Origin: Vibrio ruber DSM 16370
GTDB lineage: Bacteria > Pseudomonadota > Gammaproteobacteria > Enterobacterales > Vibrionaceae
NCBI RefSeq assembly: GCF_900163965.1
Contig: NZ_FULE01000012.1
Coordinates: forward strand, 1 to 41,259
DNA: 41,259 nucleotides
Reading direction: 5' to 3'
Positions 9,770 through 17,731 of the stretch are shown in pieces. The first letter of the stretch is position 1, and each line of letters starts with the position of its first letter. The position numbers and the translations under genes are program-made. The notes beneath the pieces are model-generated. The model was not told where the DNA came from, searched no databases, and saw nothing but the letters and a program-made list of their open reading frames with translations.

Positions 9770-11836
9770 ATGCAGCTGAAAGCTAGTAATACTGCAAAAT
9801 ATTTTATGAATGATGAGTTTTACCAAGTCGCAATTGATGGCGAGAAACTCATTGTCCGTTCTAGTGTCGCAGAAGAAAGAATTCCATTTGCAGTCTGGGA
9901 TGGTTCAGTCCGTGTCCGGCGCGGGATTGTGTGGGGAGAACTTGAGTTTTTTGCCCATGAACATGACGGTCAGCGTTATAGTTGGTTAATCCGGGGGCTA
10001 CCTTGGCCCCAGTGTCGGAAATTCGCTGACCAAGCCGTCGCTGCTTATCGCCAATGGCATCAATTACAGTGTGCTCAGCTTTCTACTTACTTACCGGCTT
10101 GGCAGCAAGCGCTGAATCAACGCCGGAATGAACCTGTGTTTCTTGCGCATTCCAAGATCAGAGAGTGGCACCGTCAGGTGAGCCGTGATTTGACAACATT
10201 GGGGATGTCTCTTGATGAGATTGAGCAGCGAGTTCCGGGGCTGATTTCAGAAATTGGCGCATGGTACCATCAACCATCAGTGATGCTGTCACAGCGTAAT
10301 GAAGCATGGGTTGAGGCAGAGCGCGAGCGGTGGAATACGTTATTTAAGACGCTTGAATCATCCCCGTTAAATCCGTCACAGCAGTCTGCAGTGCTTTTAA
10401 ACGATGATTATAATCTGGTATTAGCCGGTGCCGGTTCGGGCAAAACCAGCGTGCTGTCTGCCCGGGTTGCCTATTTGATTGAAAGTGGGTTGGCTACGGG
10501 CGACCAGATCCTGTTGCTGTCATTCGGAAAAGACGCTGCATCGGAGATGGAACAGCGCCTAAAAGACCGGGTCGGGCCGGCAGCGACGCATGTGACAGTC
10601 AATACGTTTCATCAGCTTGGGTTACGGATTATTCAGGAAGTTGAAGGGCAGAATGTGCAACTGTCTCCGATTGTCGGCGAAGCCAAGCTTAAAGAAGCTT
10701 GGATGACCGACTGGCTCAAAAAACACTGGATGACTCCGACCAATTTTAAACGCTGGCAGAAACATTTAAATCAATGGCCGATTGCTTATATCAAAGGGGA
10801 TGAAGAGCTGGGGAGTCATGTCGAAAACCCTAAATTGATTTCTTGGTTGACGCAGCAGGTTGAACAACTGTCGCTGTTGGGCTTTAGTAAAAAAGAGATT
10901 CAGCAAAGAATTGTCGAGCGTGAAGATTACCCGCGCCTGAACAGTGAACTTGCACTCTGTTGGCCATGTTATCAGGCTTGGAATGATATGCTGAAGACAC
11001 AGGGGCAACTGGATTTTAATCTGATGATCAGCCGGGCGACGGCTTATGTCAGAAAGAAAAAATATCAATCCCGTTGGGCGTTTATTATGGTCGATGAATA
11101 TCAGGATATTTCGCCACCACGTCTTGCGTTATTAGAAGCACTTTGCCAACAACATTCATCAAGTGGCAATCTCTTTGCCGTCGGCGATGATTGGCAATCG
11201 ATTTATCAGTTTGCCGGTTCTGATGTCGATCTAACCACGGGTTTCAAGCAGCGTTTTCCTGCCTCGACAGTAACACATCTGGATACCACATATCGGTTTA
11301 ACAACCGACTGGCAGAGGTCGCAAATGCTTTTGTACAGGCTAATCCACAGCAGATACCGAAATCGCTCAATAGTCTGAAAACACAGAAAAGCAATGCGGT
11401 GGCACTGCTTCCTCAATCACGGATCGAAAAGGTTATCGAACAGCTCAATCGGAAGGGGACAGCCAAGAATGAAGTCAAATCACTATTAATTCTTGGCAGA
11501 AATCACTATCACAAACCCGAATTGCTCACAGCATGGCAGAAGCAATATCGTCAGCTCGATATTCAGTTCATGACATGTCATGCGAGTAAGGGCAAAGAGG
11601 CTGATTTTGTCATCATTGTGAATGTAGATGAAGGACAGTTTCCGGCTAAAGCGAAAACCATGCATTTGGATGATGTTTTAACATTATCAGATGAAACTTT
11701 CCCCGATGCAGAAGAGCGTCGCCTGTTTTATGTTGCGATGACCCGGGCAAGAGAGAAAGTCTGGATTGCCTACAATGCCGGTGGTTCATCCTTCGTCAAA
11801 GAACTGCTTGAGGGGCCATACGCGGTTTCTAAATGA
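9770..11836 (+). CDS. helD: DNA helicase IV (UvrD/Rep superfamily)
   Basis: ATP-dependent 3'-5' DNA helicase of superfamily 1; 688 residues, E. coli HelD about 684. The N-terminal HelD-specific domain (RRGIVWGELEF) comes first. Helicase motifs follow: Walker A LAGAGSGKTS with K225, motif Ia (LLLSFGKDAASEM), motif Ib (TFHQLGLRI), Walker B VDEYQDISP, motif III GDDWQSIYQF, motif IV (TYRFN), motif V (THASKGKEADFV) and motif VI (EERRLFYVAMTRAR). It lies convergent with mgsA, 13 bp apart; in E. coli helD and mgsA are also neighbours, so the pairing is an old one. The ribosome site is weak (GAG about 10 nt before the ATG). Confidence 0.95.
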   Translation: MQLKASNTAKYFMNDEFYQVAIDGEKLIVRSSVAEERIPFAVWDGSVRVRRGIVWGELEFFAHEHDGQRYSWLIRGLPWPQCRKFADQAVAAYRQWHQLQCAQLSTYLPAWQQALNQRRNEPVFLAHSKIREWHRQVSRDLTTLGMSLDEIEQRVPGLISEIGAWYHQPSVMLSQRNEAWVEAERERWNTLFKTLESSPLNPSQQSAVLLNDDYNLVLAGAGSGKTSVLSARVAYLIESGLATGDQILLLSFGKDAASEMEQRLKDRVGPAATHVTVNTFHQLGLRIIQEVEGQNVQLSPIVGEAKLKEAWMTDWLKKHWMTPTNFKRWQKHLNQWPIAYIKGDEELGSHVENPKLISWLTQQVEQLSLLGFSKKEIQQRIVEREDYPRLNSELALCWPCYQAWNDMLKTQGQLDFNLMISRATAYVRKKKYQSRWAFIMVDEYQDISPPRLALLEALCQQHSSSGNLFAVGDDWQSIYQFAGSDVDLTTGFKQRFPASTVTHLDTTYRFNNRLAEVANAFVQANPQQIPKSLNSLKTQKSNAVALLPQSRIEKVIEQLNRKGTAKNEVKSLLILGRNHYHKPELLTAWQKQYRQLDIQFMTCHASKGKEADFVIIVNVDEGQFPAKAKTMHLDDVLTLSDETFPDAEERRLFYVAMTRAREKVWIAYNAGGSSFVKELLEGPYAVSK

Positions 11837-11849
11837 TAAATTCAGTCCC

Positions 11850-12311
11850 TTATAGTATTTTTCGGGCATTGATATAGGACTGATAGTCAGGGATTTCGAT
11901 ATCGGTACTTTGCGCTATCAACGCGGATGAAAAAATGAAATCGGCTGTGGCACGGTTGAGTGCCATTGGAATATTCCACACACTGGCAATGCGCAGCAGT
12001 GCTTTTACGTCTGGATCATGCGGTACGGCATTCAGCGGATCCCAGAAAAACACTAACACATCGATCTTACATTCAGAAATTAAAGCACCGATCTGCTGAT
12101 CTCCGCCCATCGGGCCACTGATCATTTGAATGATATCAAGACCGGTTTCCTGGTTTAAAAGGTGACCCGTTGTGCCCGTCGCATAAAGCGTATGATTGGC
12201 GAGTTGTGCTTGGTTTTGCTTGGTCCATGCGAGTAGGTCAGCCTTGCGGTGATCGTGCGCGACAAGGGCAATATGTTTCTTTTCCGATAATTTGCGTTGG
12301 ATCGTTTGCAT
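11850..12311 (-). CDS. mgsA: Methylglyoxal synthase
   Basis: Converts dihydroxyacetone phosphate to methylglyoxal and phosphate, a glycolytic bypass that relieves sugar-phosphate build-up when phosphate is short; cytoplasmic hexamer. 153 residues against 152 in E. coli. Catalytic and binding residues fall at the E. coli positions: H19 and D20 in VAHDHRK, D71 in [11 protein letters not shown]91 in FFWDPL, H98 in VPHDPD and D101. It is probably monocistronic, convergent with helD. Upstream (12312-12480) is AT-rich and can hold its promoter. Confidence 0.95.
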   Translation of the reverse strand: MQTIQRKLSEKKHIALVAHDHRKADLLAWTKQNQAQLANHTLYATGTTGHLLNQETGLDIIQMISGPMGGDQQIGALISECKIDVLVFFWDPLNAVPHDPDVKALLRIASVWNIPMALNRATADFIFSSALIAQSTDIEIPDYQSYINARKIL

Positions 12312-12486
12312 TGATTTTGCTCCATGCTCATGGATGACTCATGTTGAATGTTTTTCTGAGTCCATAATGTTAGATTATTTTATATACGAAATATTCTATA
12401 TAAATCAATTATTTTTATTGATAATTGGGGTTTGATTTATCTTCTTTTAACAAAACGGAATGAAACCAATACATTGTAAAAGAGGA

Positions 12487-12648
12487 ATTGAACGGGGTGG
12501 CTTTTTACTGTTTTTCTCCGAGTAAAAATATTCCATACTCATACGTATCGAGCAGTGTTCTCTTAAAGGCTACCCCCTATGATGTTCTCTTTGAGAGAGT
12601 ATATGCCTGAAATTTGACCGTATTTCGAGAGAAATACGGTTTTTTTTT
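12487..12648 (+). ncRNA. Candidate small RNA gene between mgsA and glgC
   Basis: A strong plus-strand intrinsic terminator (12617-12648) has no plus-strand gene upstream: mgsA and glgC are both on the minus strand. The preceding 120 nt fold well by eye: 12494-12505 pairs with 12565-12576 (12 bp, two G-U) and CTCT/AGAG closes a small loop at 12587-12597. A TGTAAA -10-like hexamer at 12475-12480 would start the RNA near 12487. An 11-12 residue reading frame (from ATG 12579) exists but has no ribosome site. It was not recognised as a known sRNA (Spot 42, Qrr, CsrB, 6S and RyhB do not match from memory). The boundaries are estimates. Confidence 0.45.
12617..12648 (+). terminator. Strong Rho-independent terminator, plus strand
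   Basis: ACCGTATTTC (12617-12626), loop GAGA, GAAATACGGT (12631-12640): a perfect 10-bp stem followed by T8. On the minus strand the sequence after the stem is not T-rich, so it does not serve glgC. Confidence 0.85.
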
Positions 12649-12670
12649 ATACATGGTGGTTGGTACGAGG

Positions 12671-13891
12671 TTAATTAGTAAAGTGATAGCTTTCCGGTAC
12701 GACGATGATACCTTTTTCTGACACATGGAAGCGTTTTTTGTCTTGCACGGGATCTACCCCGATTTGTGTATAAGGGGGGACACGGACATGCTTATCGATA
12801 ATACAATTGACCAACTGACATCCTTCGCCTATTTCAACATCATCGAAAATAATACTATCGACAATCGTTGCACTATCATTGATCCGCACATTGGAAGAAA
12901 TAATCGAGTGCTGTACGGATCCACCAGAATTGACGACGCCGTTGGCGATCATCGAATTGATAAAGATCCCTTCATTTCCGGTTGCTGATGAAACGGTCCG
13001 GGCTGGCGGGAACTGAGGCTCATAGGTACGGATAGCCCAGTTTTTCTGGTAAATATTCATCGGTGGGACTGGTTCGAGCAGATCCATATTGGCCTGATAA
13101 TAGGAGTCGAGTGTTCCGACATCTCGCCAGTAGCAGTCCTTGGCAACTCGCCCTTTGTCACCATAGAAGTTATAAGCGAATACGGCGTTGGTTTTGATCA
13201 GTTCCGGAATGACATCCTTACCGAAATCGTGACTCGAATGCTCTCGTTCTGAGTCATCAACTAATGCTTCTTGCAGGACATCCATATTGAAAATGTAGAC
13301 ACCCATGGACACGAGACTACGTTCTGGTTGTGTGATCATCGCTGGCGGGTCGAGCGGTTTTTCAATGAATTCAGTAATTTTTGCGTTGTCATCAGTACAG
13401 ACAACCCCGAATATACTCGCCTCATTCCGGGGAACATCCATACAGGCAATGGTGAGTTTTGCCTGATTGGCAATATGCTCTTCCAGCATTGCGGCATAGT
13501 CCATCTTATAAATATGGTCACCGGATAGCACCACGACATACTTCGCATCACTTCTCGAAAGCAGCCACAGATTATGGAAGATGGCATCAGCTGTCCCTTC
13601 ATACCATTTACCGCCTTTGCGCATCTGCGGCGGGACAGCGGTAATGTATTCTCCCAGTTCAGGGTTGAATATGGACCATCCGTCCCGAAGATGTTTTTGT
13701 AGCGAGTGAGATTTATATTGGGTTAGTACCAGAATCCGTCTTAATCCGGAGTGCAGGCAGTTGGTTAAAGTAAAATCAATAATGCGATATTTACCACCAA
13801 AAGGAACAGCCGGTTTTGCCCGGTGATCCGTTAATGGGGAAAGACGTGAGCCGATTCCACCAGCAAGCACAACTGTCAGTGTTTCTTGCAT
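12671..13891 (-). CDS. glgC: Glucose-1-phosphate adenylyltransferase (ADP-glucose pyrophosphorylase)
   Basis: Makes ADP-glucose from glucose-1-phosphate and ATP, the committed step of bacterial glycogen synthesis; cytoplasmic tetramer. 406 residues from ATG 13891, which has AGGGAGA about 9 nt upstream; a 9-codon extension lacks one. N-terminal nucleotidyltransferase motif VLAGGIGSRLSPLT; allosteric/ATP-site segment RAKPAVPFGGKYRIIDF with K26 matching the E. coli fructose-bisphosphate lysine; catalytic Asp in LSGDHIYKMDY; glucose-1-P lysine in FIEKP. The C-terminal left-handed beta-helix has hexapeptide-like repeats (IISSNVRI, IVDSIIFDDVEIGEG). glgA, glgB and glgX are absent, so glgC is unlinked; vibrios often have two glgC copies. 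Confidence 0.95.
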   Translation of the reverse strand: MQETLTVVLAGGIGSRLSPLTDHRAKPAVPFGGKYRIIDFTLTNCLHSGLRRILVLTQYKSHSLQKHLRDGWSIFNPELGEYITAVPPQMRKGGKWYEGTADAIFHNLWLLSRSDAKYVVVLSGDHIYKMDYAAMLEEHIANQAKLTIACMDVPRNEASIFGVVCTDDNAKITEFIEKPLDPPAMITQPERSLVSMGVYIFNMDVLQEALVDDSEREHSSHDFGKDVIPELIKTNAVFAYNFYGDKGRVAKDCYWRDVGTLDSYYQANMDLLEPVPPMNIYQKNWAIRTYEPQFPPARTVSSATGNEGIFINSMIANGVVNSGGSVQHSIISSNVRINDSATIVDSIIFDDVEIGEGCQLVNCIIDKHVRVPPYTQIGVDPVQDKKRFHVSEKGIIVVPESYHFTN

Positions 13892-14180
13892 CTTTATTAT
13901 CTCCCTATATATGTGCAATTCACTTCAATTGTAGTGAGCAGTACAAGTTTTAAGCCAACAAGTAAGTGCTTCTATGCTCAGTGATTCAGATATGGGGATG
14001 GTTTCAGATGATGTATTTTGGTGCGTAAAATAATCATGAATGAATGATTTTGGTGCAACTCACAACGTGAAGTCATCCGGTTTTTACGTAAGTTTCTATA
14101 CGTTACAATCAACACAAGTTATTGTTAAGTGAATCTTTCCGTTGCCGATAACAAAACAGATACAAAGAGGCGCTGATTAT

Positions 14181-14849
14181 ATGAAAAAAGTACTGATGAT
14201 TTTGATCTTATTGTTGGGAGTCGGTGGTGCCGGGGCTGGGTATTATCTGTTTTATATGAAACCGGCACAAGACGCAGCCGAACAAGGTGTAACAAAAAAG
14301 AAGAAAAAGCCAGTATTACCCAATACTTCAACCGAGCAGCCTGATGAAACGGCAGAGGCAGAAGTCAATACGCATTTTTATGTAAATGAACATAAATTGG
14401 CAATCAGGAATGCTCCTGATCCGGAATCTTTTCCTGTGCGATATTTGTATAAAGGTGACCCAGTCACTGTGCTGGAGCAAAAGCAAGGCTGGGGTCGGAT
14501 TTCCAGATATTTTGTCTATCAGCAAGGGGGGCCGGAAATCGCTGAGTGGGTCGCAATGGATCAGTTAAGTGAACAGGTTCCGGTGATTTCCAAAGAAGAA
14601 AGAGAAGAGATTCTGATGAGTTATATTAATAAATCAGATGATTTACTGATGTATAAAGAAAAATTTATCCAAATCACCGGACAGCTCATCGATGAACAAA
14701 TGTGCGTGCCGGAAGATTTTGACGAGCTGAAAGGTTGGGTCCGTTCTGTTCGTTACCAAGAACGCCATGTCTATTTTATTTATTGTGGTGGTTTGAAATC
14801 AGTTGATAAAATTTATTTTGATGCTGATAGCGGGGAAATATTTTATTAG
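14181..14849 (+). CDS. Membrane-anchored SH3-like domain protein
   Basis: 222 residues from ATG 14181 (AGAGG about 10 nt upstream). Order: a single N-terminal transmembrane anchor (MKKVLMILILLLGVGGAGA); a lysine-rich low-complexity linker (TKKKKKP); an SH3b-like fold at about 60-125, recognisable from LAIRNAPDPESFPVRYLYKG and the W-x-R-I and EWVAMDQL strands; then an unassigned C-terminal domain with two cysteines that could pair (MCVPEDF and IYCGG). Bacterial SH3 domains commonly bind peptidoglycan or proteins in the periplasm, so an envelope role is plausible. Diverges from glgC. The function is unknown. Confidence 0.65.
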   Translation: MKKVLMILILLLGVGGAGAGYYLFYMKPAQDAAEQGVTKKKKKPVLPNTSTEQPDETAEAEVNTHFYVNEHKLAIRNAPDPESFPVRYLYKGDPVTVLEQKQGWGRISRYFVYQQGGPEIAEWVAMDQLSEQVPVISKEEREEILMSYINKSDDLLMYKEKFIQITGQLIDEQMCVPEDFDELKGWVRSVRYQERHVYFIYCGGLKSVDKIYFDADSGEIFY

Positions 14850-15064
14850 TAAATTAAATCTTAAATAAAGATTAGATTGGCTTTTATTTATATTGATATA
14901 AATAATTAATTTCACAATAAACAAATGTAATTTAATTTTTATTTTTGACAAATTTGTTTTTTTGATTATTTATTTTATTAGATGTTTAACCTATTGATTG
15001 TGCTGTATATCTCTAAAATCATTCTCAAATGAACCCATAATTTTATCTATTAAATCATACACTT
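14850..15064 (+). other. AT-rich intergenic segment, possible small RNA gene
   Basis: 215 bp with very high A+T. It contains a consensus -35 TTGACA (14945-14950) followed by AT-only -10 candidates at 14967-14976. Transcription from there would give an RNA of about 120-130 nt ending at the terminator 15065-15106. Alternatively the segment is just the 3' untranslated region of the SH3-like gene. No open reading frame. Confidence 0.3.
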
Positions 15065-15106
15065 AAACGCCATTGTTATTATTATAAAATAACAATGGCG
15101 TTTTTT
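15065..15106 (+). terminator. Long-stem Rho-independent terminator
   Basis: A perfect 15-bp inverted repeat (15065-15079 with 15089-15103, 9-nt loop) with T6 from 15101. It insulates the SH3-like gene, or a small RNA, from the pha operon. It lies 215 bp after the SH3-like stop, which is far for an ordinary terminator. Confidence 0.85.
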
Positions 15107-15322
15107 GTGACATTCATCTTTGTTGGTAAATTTATTTCAACATTTATTTGAAAATTTGAAGCCTTATATTAGCTTAAATAATGAAGAAAATATTTTTATT
15201 TGATTTCAAAGGCTTTGAAGTTGTTACATTGTTTTAACATTTGTCGGTTGGTGTCCATTCCTCATTTGACACCTTTCATTATAAAACATATTGAATTTAA
15301 TTATTTTAGGATGGAGTCTTGA
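15107..15322 (+). promoter_or_regulatory. Promoter region of the pha operon with an inverted repeat
   Basis: 216 bp, AT-rich. GGTGTC (15250-15255) and GACACC (15268-15273) form a 6-bp inverted repeat with 12-nt spacing about 50 bp before phaB, and a TTGACA (15266-15271) overlaps its right arm. This is a candidate operator over a -35 element; no well-spaced -10 is obvious. The ribosome site GGAG (15312-15315) precedes phaB. Confidence 0.35.
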
Positions 15323-16063
15323 ATGAAAAGAATCGCTTTGATTACCGGCTCAAAGGGCGGTATTGGTTCTGCTATTTCTAGTCAACTCGTCGCGGAAGGA
15401 TTCCGTGTTGTCGCAACATATTATACTGGAGCATACCAGTGCGCTATCGATTGGTTTACTCAAAAAGGGTTTACTGAAGATCAGGTTCGTCTGCTTGAAT
15501 TGGATGTCACGGATACAGCACAGTGTGCACAACGATTGTCATTGCTCCTTGAGGAGGAAGGAAGTGTCGATGTCGTCATTAATAATGCCGGCATTACAAG
15601 AGATGGTGTATTTAAAAAAATGACTGCTCAAAACTGGAAAGATGTTATTGATACCAATTTGAACAGTGTATTCAATGTGACTCAACCTTTATTCGGTGCG
15701 ATGTGTGATAAAGGCTATGGTCGCGTGATCAATATTTCATCAGTGAATGGCCTGAAAGGTCAGTTCGGTCAAACAAACTACTCTGCTGCGAAAGCCGGCA
15801 TGATTGGCTTTAGCAAAGCTTTAGCTGCCGAAGGTGCACGTTTTGGTGTAACCGTTAATGTCATCGCACCCGGATATACAGCCACCCCCATGGTGGAAGA
15901 AATGAAGCCTGAAGTCCTCGAGTCTATCGTCGGACAAGTCCCAATGAAACGTCTTGCTAAACCCGAAGAAATCGCCCAGACAGTCAGCTTCTTAGTAAGT
16001 GACGGTGCTGCCTATATGACAGGCGCCACATTATCTGTCAACGGCGGACTATACATGAGCTAA
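15323..16063 (+). CDS. phaB: Acetoacetyl-CoA reductase (NADPH), PHA synthesis
   Basis: Reduces acetoacetyl-CoA to (R)-3-hydroxybutyryl-CoA, the monomer used by PHA synthase. 246-residue classical short-chain dehydrogenase: cofactor motif TGSKGGIGSA (residues 8-17), NNAG at 87-90, catalytic Ser in INISS (about 139-140), Y153 and K157 in YSAAK. The proline-glycine segment IAPGYTATPMV matches PhaB/FabG-type enzymes. FabG itself is the main alternative, but the position as first gene of phaB-phaA-phaP-phaC decides for PhaB. phaA follows after 15 bp. Confidence 0.93.
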   Translation: MKRIALITGSKGGIGSAISSQLVAEGFRVVATYYTGAYQCAIDWFTQKGFTEDQVRLLELDVTDTAQCAQRLSLLLEEEGSVDVVINNAGITRDGVFKKMTAQNWKDVIDTNLNSVFNVTQPLFGAMCDKGYGRVINISSVNGLKGQFGQTNYSAAKAGMIGFSKALAAEGARFGVTVNVIAPGYTATPMVEEMKPEVLESIVGQVPMKRLAKPEEIAQTVSFLVSDGAAYMTGATLSVNGGLYMS

Positions 16064-16078
16064 TCGGGGAGCGAAATC

Positions 16079-17287
16079 ATGGAAAAAGTATTTATTGTTG
16101 CGGCAAAGCGTACGCCTGTCGGCTCGTTTGGCGGCAGTCTGAAAGACGTGGATGCCGGACATCTTGGGGCGACTGCCATCCAAGGTGTATTGAGTGCGGC
16201 TTCACTCGCTCCTGAAACGATTGATGAAGTAATTGTCGGAAATGTGATTAGTGCCGGGCAGGGCATGAGTATCGGCCGTCAGGCATCACTTTTTGCCGGT
16301 ATTCCCGAAACTACGCCCGCCTATAACATTAACATGGTTTGTGGCAGTGGCATGAAAGCTGTCATGGAAGGTGTCAGCCATATTCGAAGTGGCGATGCTC
16401 AAATCGTCGTGGCGGCTGGTGTTGAGGTGATGTCTCAAATTCCGTATGCCTTATCAGGCAGTATCCGTGATGGCCACAAGATGGGTGACATGACCTTGGT
16501 TGATCTGTTAATTCGTGACGGATTAACAGACATATTTAATCAGTATCACATGGGGTGTACCGCAGAGAATATTGCCGGAGAATATGATATTTCGCGGGAA
16601 GCGCAAGATCAGTTTGCATTGAGCAGTCAACAGAAAGCCGTGGCAGCGATCAAAGCCGGTAAATTTGTCGATGAAATCGTACCGGTTGAAGTGAAAATCA
16701 AGCGTGATACCGTCATGTTCGATACCGATGAGTATCCAAAAGCGGACACATCAATTGAGCGTTTAGCACGCCTGCGCCCTGCCTTTGCCAAAGATGGTAC
16801 GGTGACAGCGGGGAATGCATCCGGTCTGAATGATGGTGCCAGTGCCATCATCGTGGCTTCTGAAAGTGCGGTTAAAACGCATGGCTTAACACCACTGGTC
16901 GAAATTGTCAGCTATGCACAGGCTGGTGTTGATCCGAAAGTGATGGGGCTTGGGCCAGTGCCTGCGGTTGCGAAAGCACTCAAACGAGCTGGAAAAACAT
17001 TAAATGACATGGATCTGCTGGAATTGAATGAAGCATTTGCGGCTCAGGCATTGGGCGTTGTCAAAGGTTTATCACGAGAACACGCAGTCTCTGAAGACGC
17101 AATTTTGCAAAAAGCGAATGTAAACGGTGGAGCGATCGCACTTGGTCATCCACTTGGTGCATCTGGAAATCGCATACTGGTCACGCTTATTCACGAATTG
17201 AAACGGAGAGGTGAACAGTATGGGGTGGCATCATTATGTATCGGCGGAGGAATGGGAACCGCAGTCATAGTGAAAGCCGTTGGCTAA
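16079..17287 (+). CDS. phaA: Acetyl-CoA acetyltransferase (beta-ketothiolase)
   Basis: Condenses two acetyl-CoA to acetoacetyl-CoA, the first step of PHB synthesis. 402 residues, biosynthetic thiolase type. The acyl-accepting nucleophile is C88 in [10 protein letters not shown]; the catalytic H357 lies in [13 protein letters not shown] and C387 in [15 protein letters not shown] is present. GGGAG stands about 8 nt before the ATG. It is translated from the pha operon, 15 bp after phaB and 39 bp before phaP. The fatty-acid oxidation thiolase FadA is unlikely given the motifs and context. Confidence 0.94.
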   Translation: MEKVFIVAAKRTPVGSFGGSLKDVDAGHLGATAIQGVLSAASLAPETIDEVIVGNVISAGQGMSIGRQASLFAGIPETTPAYNINMVCGSGMKAVMEGVSHIRSGDAQIVVAAGVEVMSQIPYALSGSIRDGHKMGDMTLVDLLIRDGLTDIFNQYHMGCTAENIAGEYDISREAQDQFALSSQQKAVAAIKAGKFVDEIVPVEVKIKRDTVMFDTDEYPKADTSIERLARLRPAFAKDGTVTAGNASGLNDGASAIIVASESAVKTHGLTPLVEIVSYAQAGVDPKVMGLGPVPAVAKALKRAGKTLNDMDLLELNEAFAAQALGVVKGLSREHAVSEDAILQKANVNGGAIALGHPLGASGNRILVTLIHELKRRGEQYGVASLCIGGGMGTAVIVKAVG

Positions 17288-17326
17288 ATAAAAATGAAGA
17301 TTTGACCCACAATTGGAGATGAAAAT

Positions 17327-17674
17327 ATGTATACGGATTTCTTTAAATCATTTACTGATCAAACAGAGAAAACATTAGAACCTTACTTTAAATTCAACAA
17401 ATTACTGACTAAAAATGTTGAAGTATTGACTCAGCTTCAGTTGAAATCAATGAAAACTTACAGTGATATCGGCCTTGCTCAGATGAAAGCAGCGAGTGAT
17501 GTGAAAGACGTTGCTTCTCTAACCGCTTTCAACACTCAGCAAATGGGTGCGCTTTCTAAGCTATCTCAACAAATGGTTGATGACAGCAATAAACTTCAGG
17601 CGATTGCCAAAGAGTTTAAAGATGATGTTGAGAAATTAACTTCAGAAAACATTTCAACAGTCACTCCTGCGTAA
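17327..17674 (+). CDS. phaP: Phasin, PHA granule-associated protein
   Basis: 115-residue, almost wholly helical, amphipathic protein with no signal peptide. Features typical of phasin family 2 proteins: an F-rich N-terminus (YTDFFKSFTDQTEKTLEPYF), Q/K/A-rich helices such as QLQLKSMKTYSDIGLAQM, and a short T/P tail. Phasins coat PHA granules and control their number and size. The length and location between phaA and phaC fit. GGAG lies 9 nt before the ATG. A hairpin terminator follows, so phasin mRNA may outnumber phaC mRNA. Confidence 0.88.
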   Translation: MYTDFFKSFTDQTEKTLEPYFKFNKLLTKNVEVLTQLQLKSMKTYSDIGLAQMKAASDVKDVASLTAFNTQQMGALSKLSQQMVDDSNKLQAIAKEFKDDVEKLTSENISTVTPA

Positions 17675-17688
17675 CTCCGTGTCTTTTG

Positions 17689-17712
17689 GCCGCCTTCGCG
17701 GGCGGCTTTTTT
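17689..17712 (+). terminator. Terminator/attenuator between phaP and phaC
   Basis: GCCGCC (17689-17694), loop TTCGCG, GGCGGC (17701-17706), then T6. It sits 14 bp after phaP, with phaC starting only about 20 bp further on. This suggests partial read-through, keeping PHA synthase lower than phasin. Confidence 0.75.
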
Positions 17713-17731
17713 CTGAACTAGGGAGTAGGTT

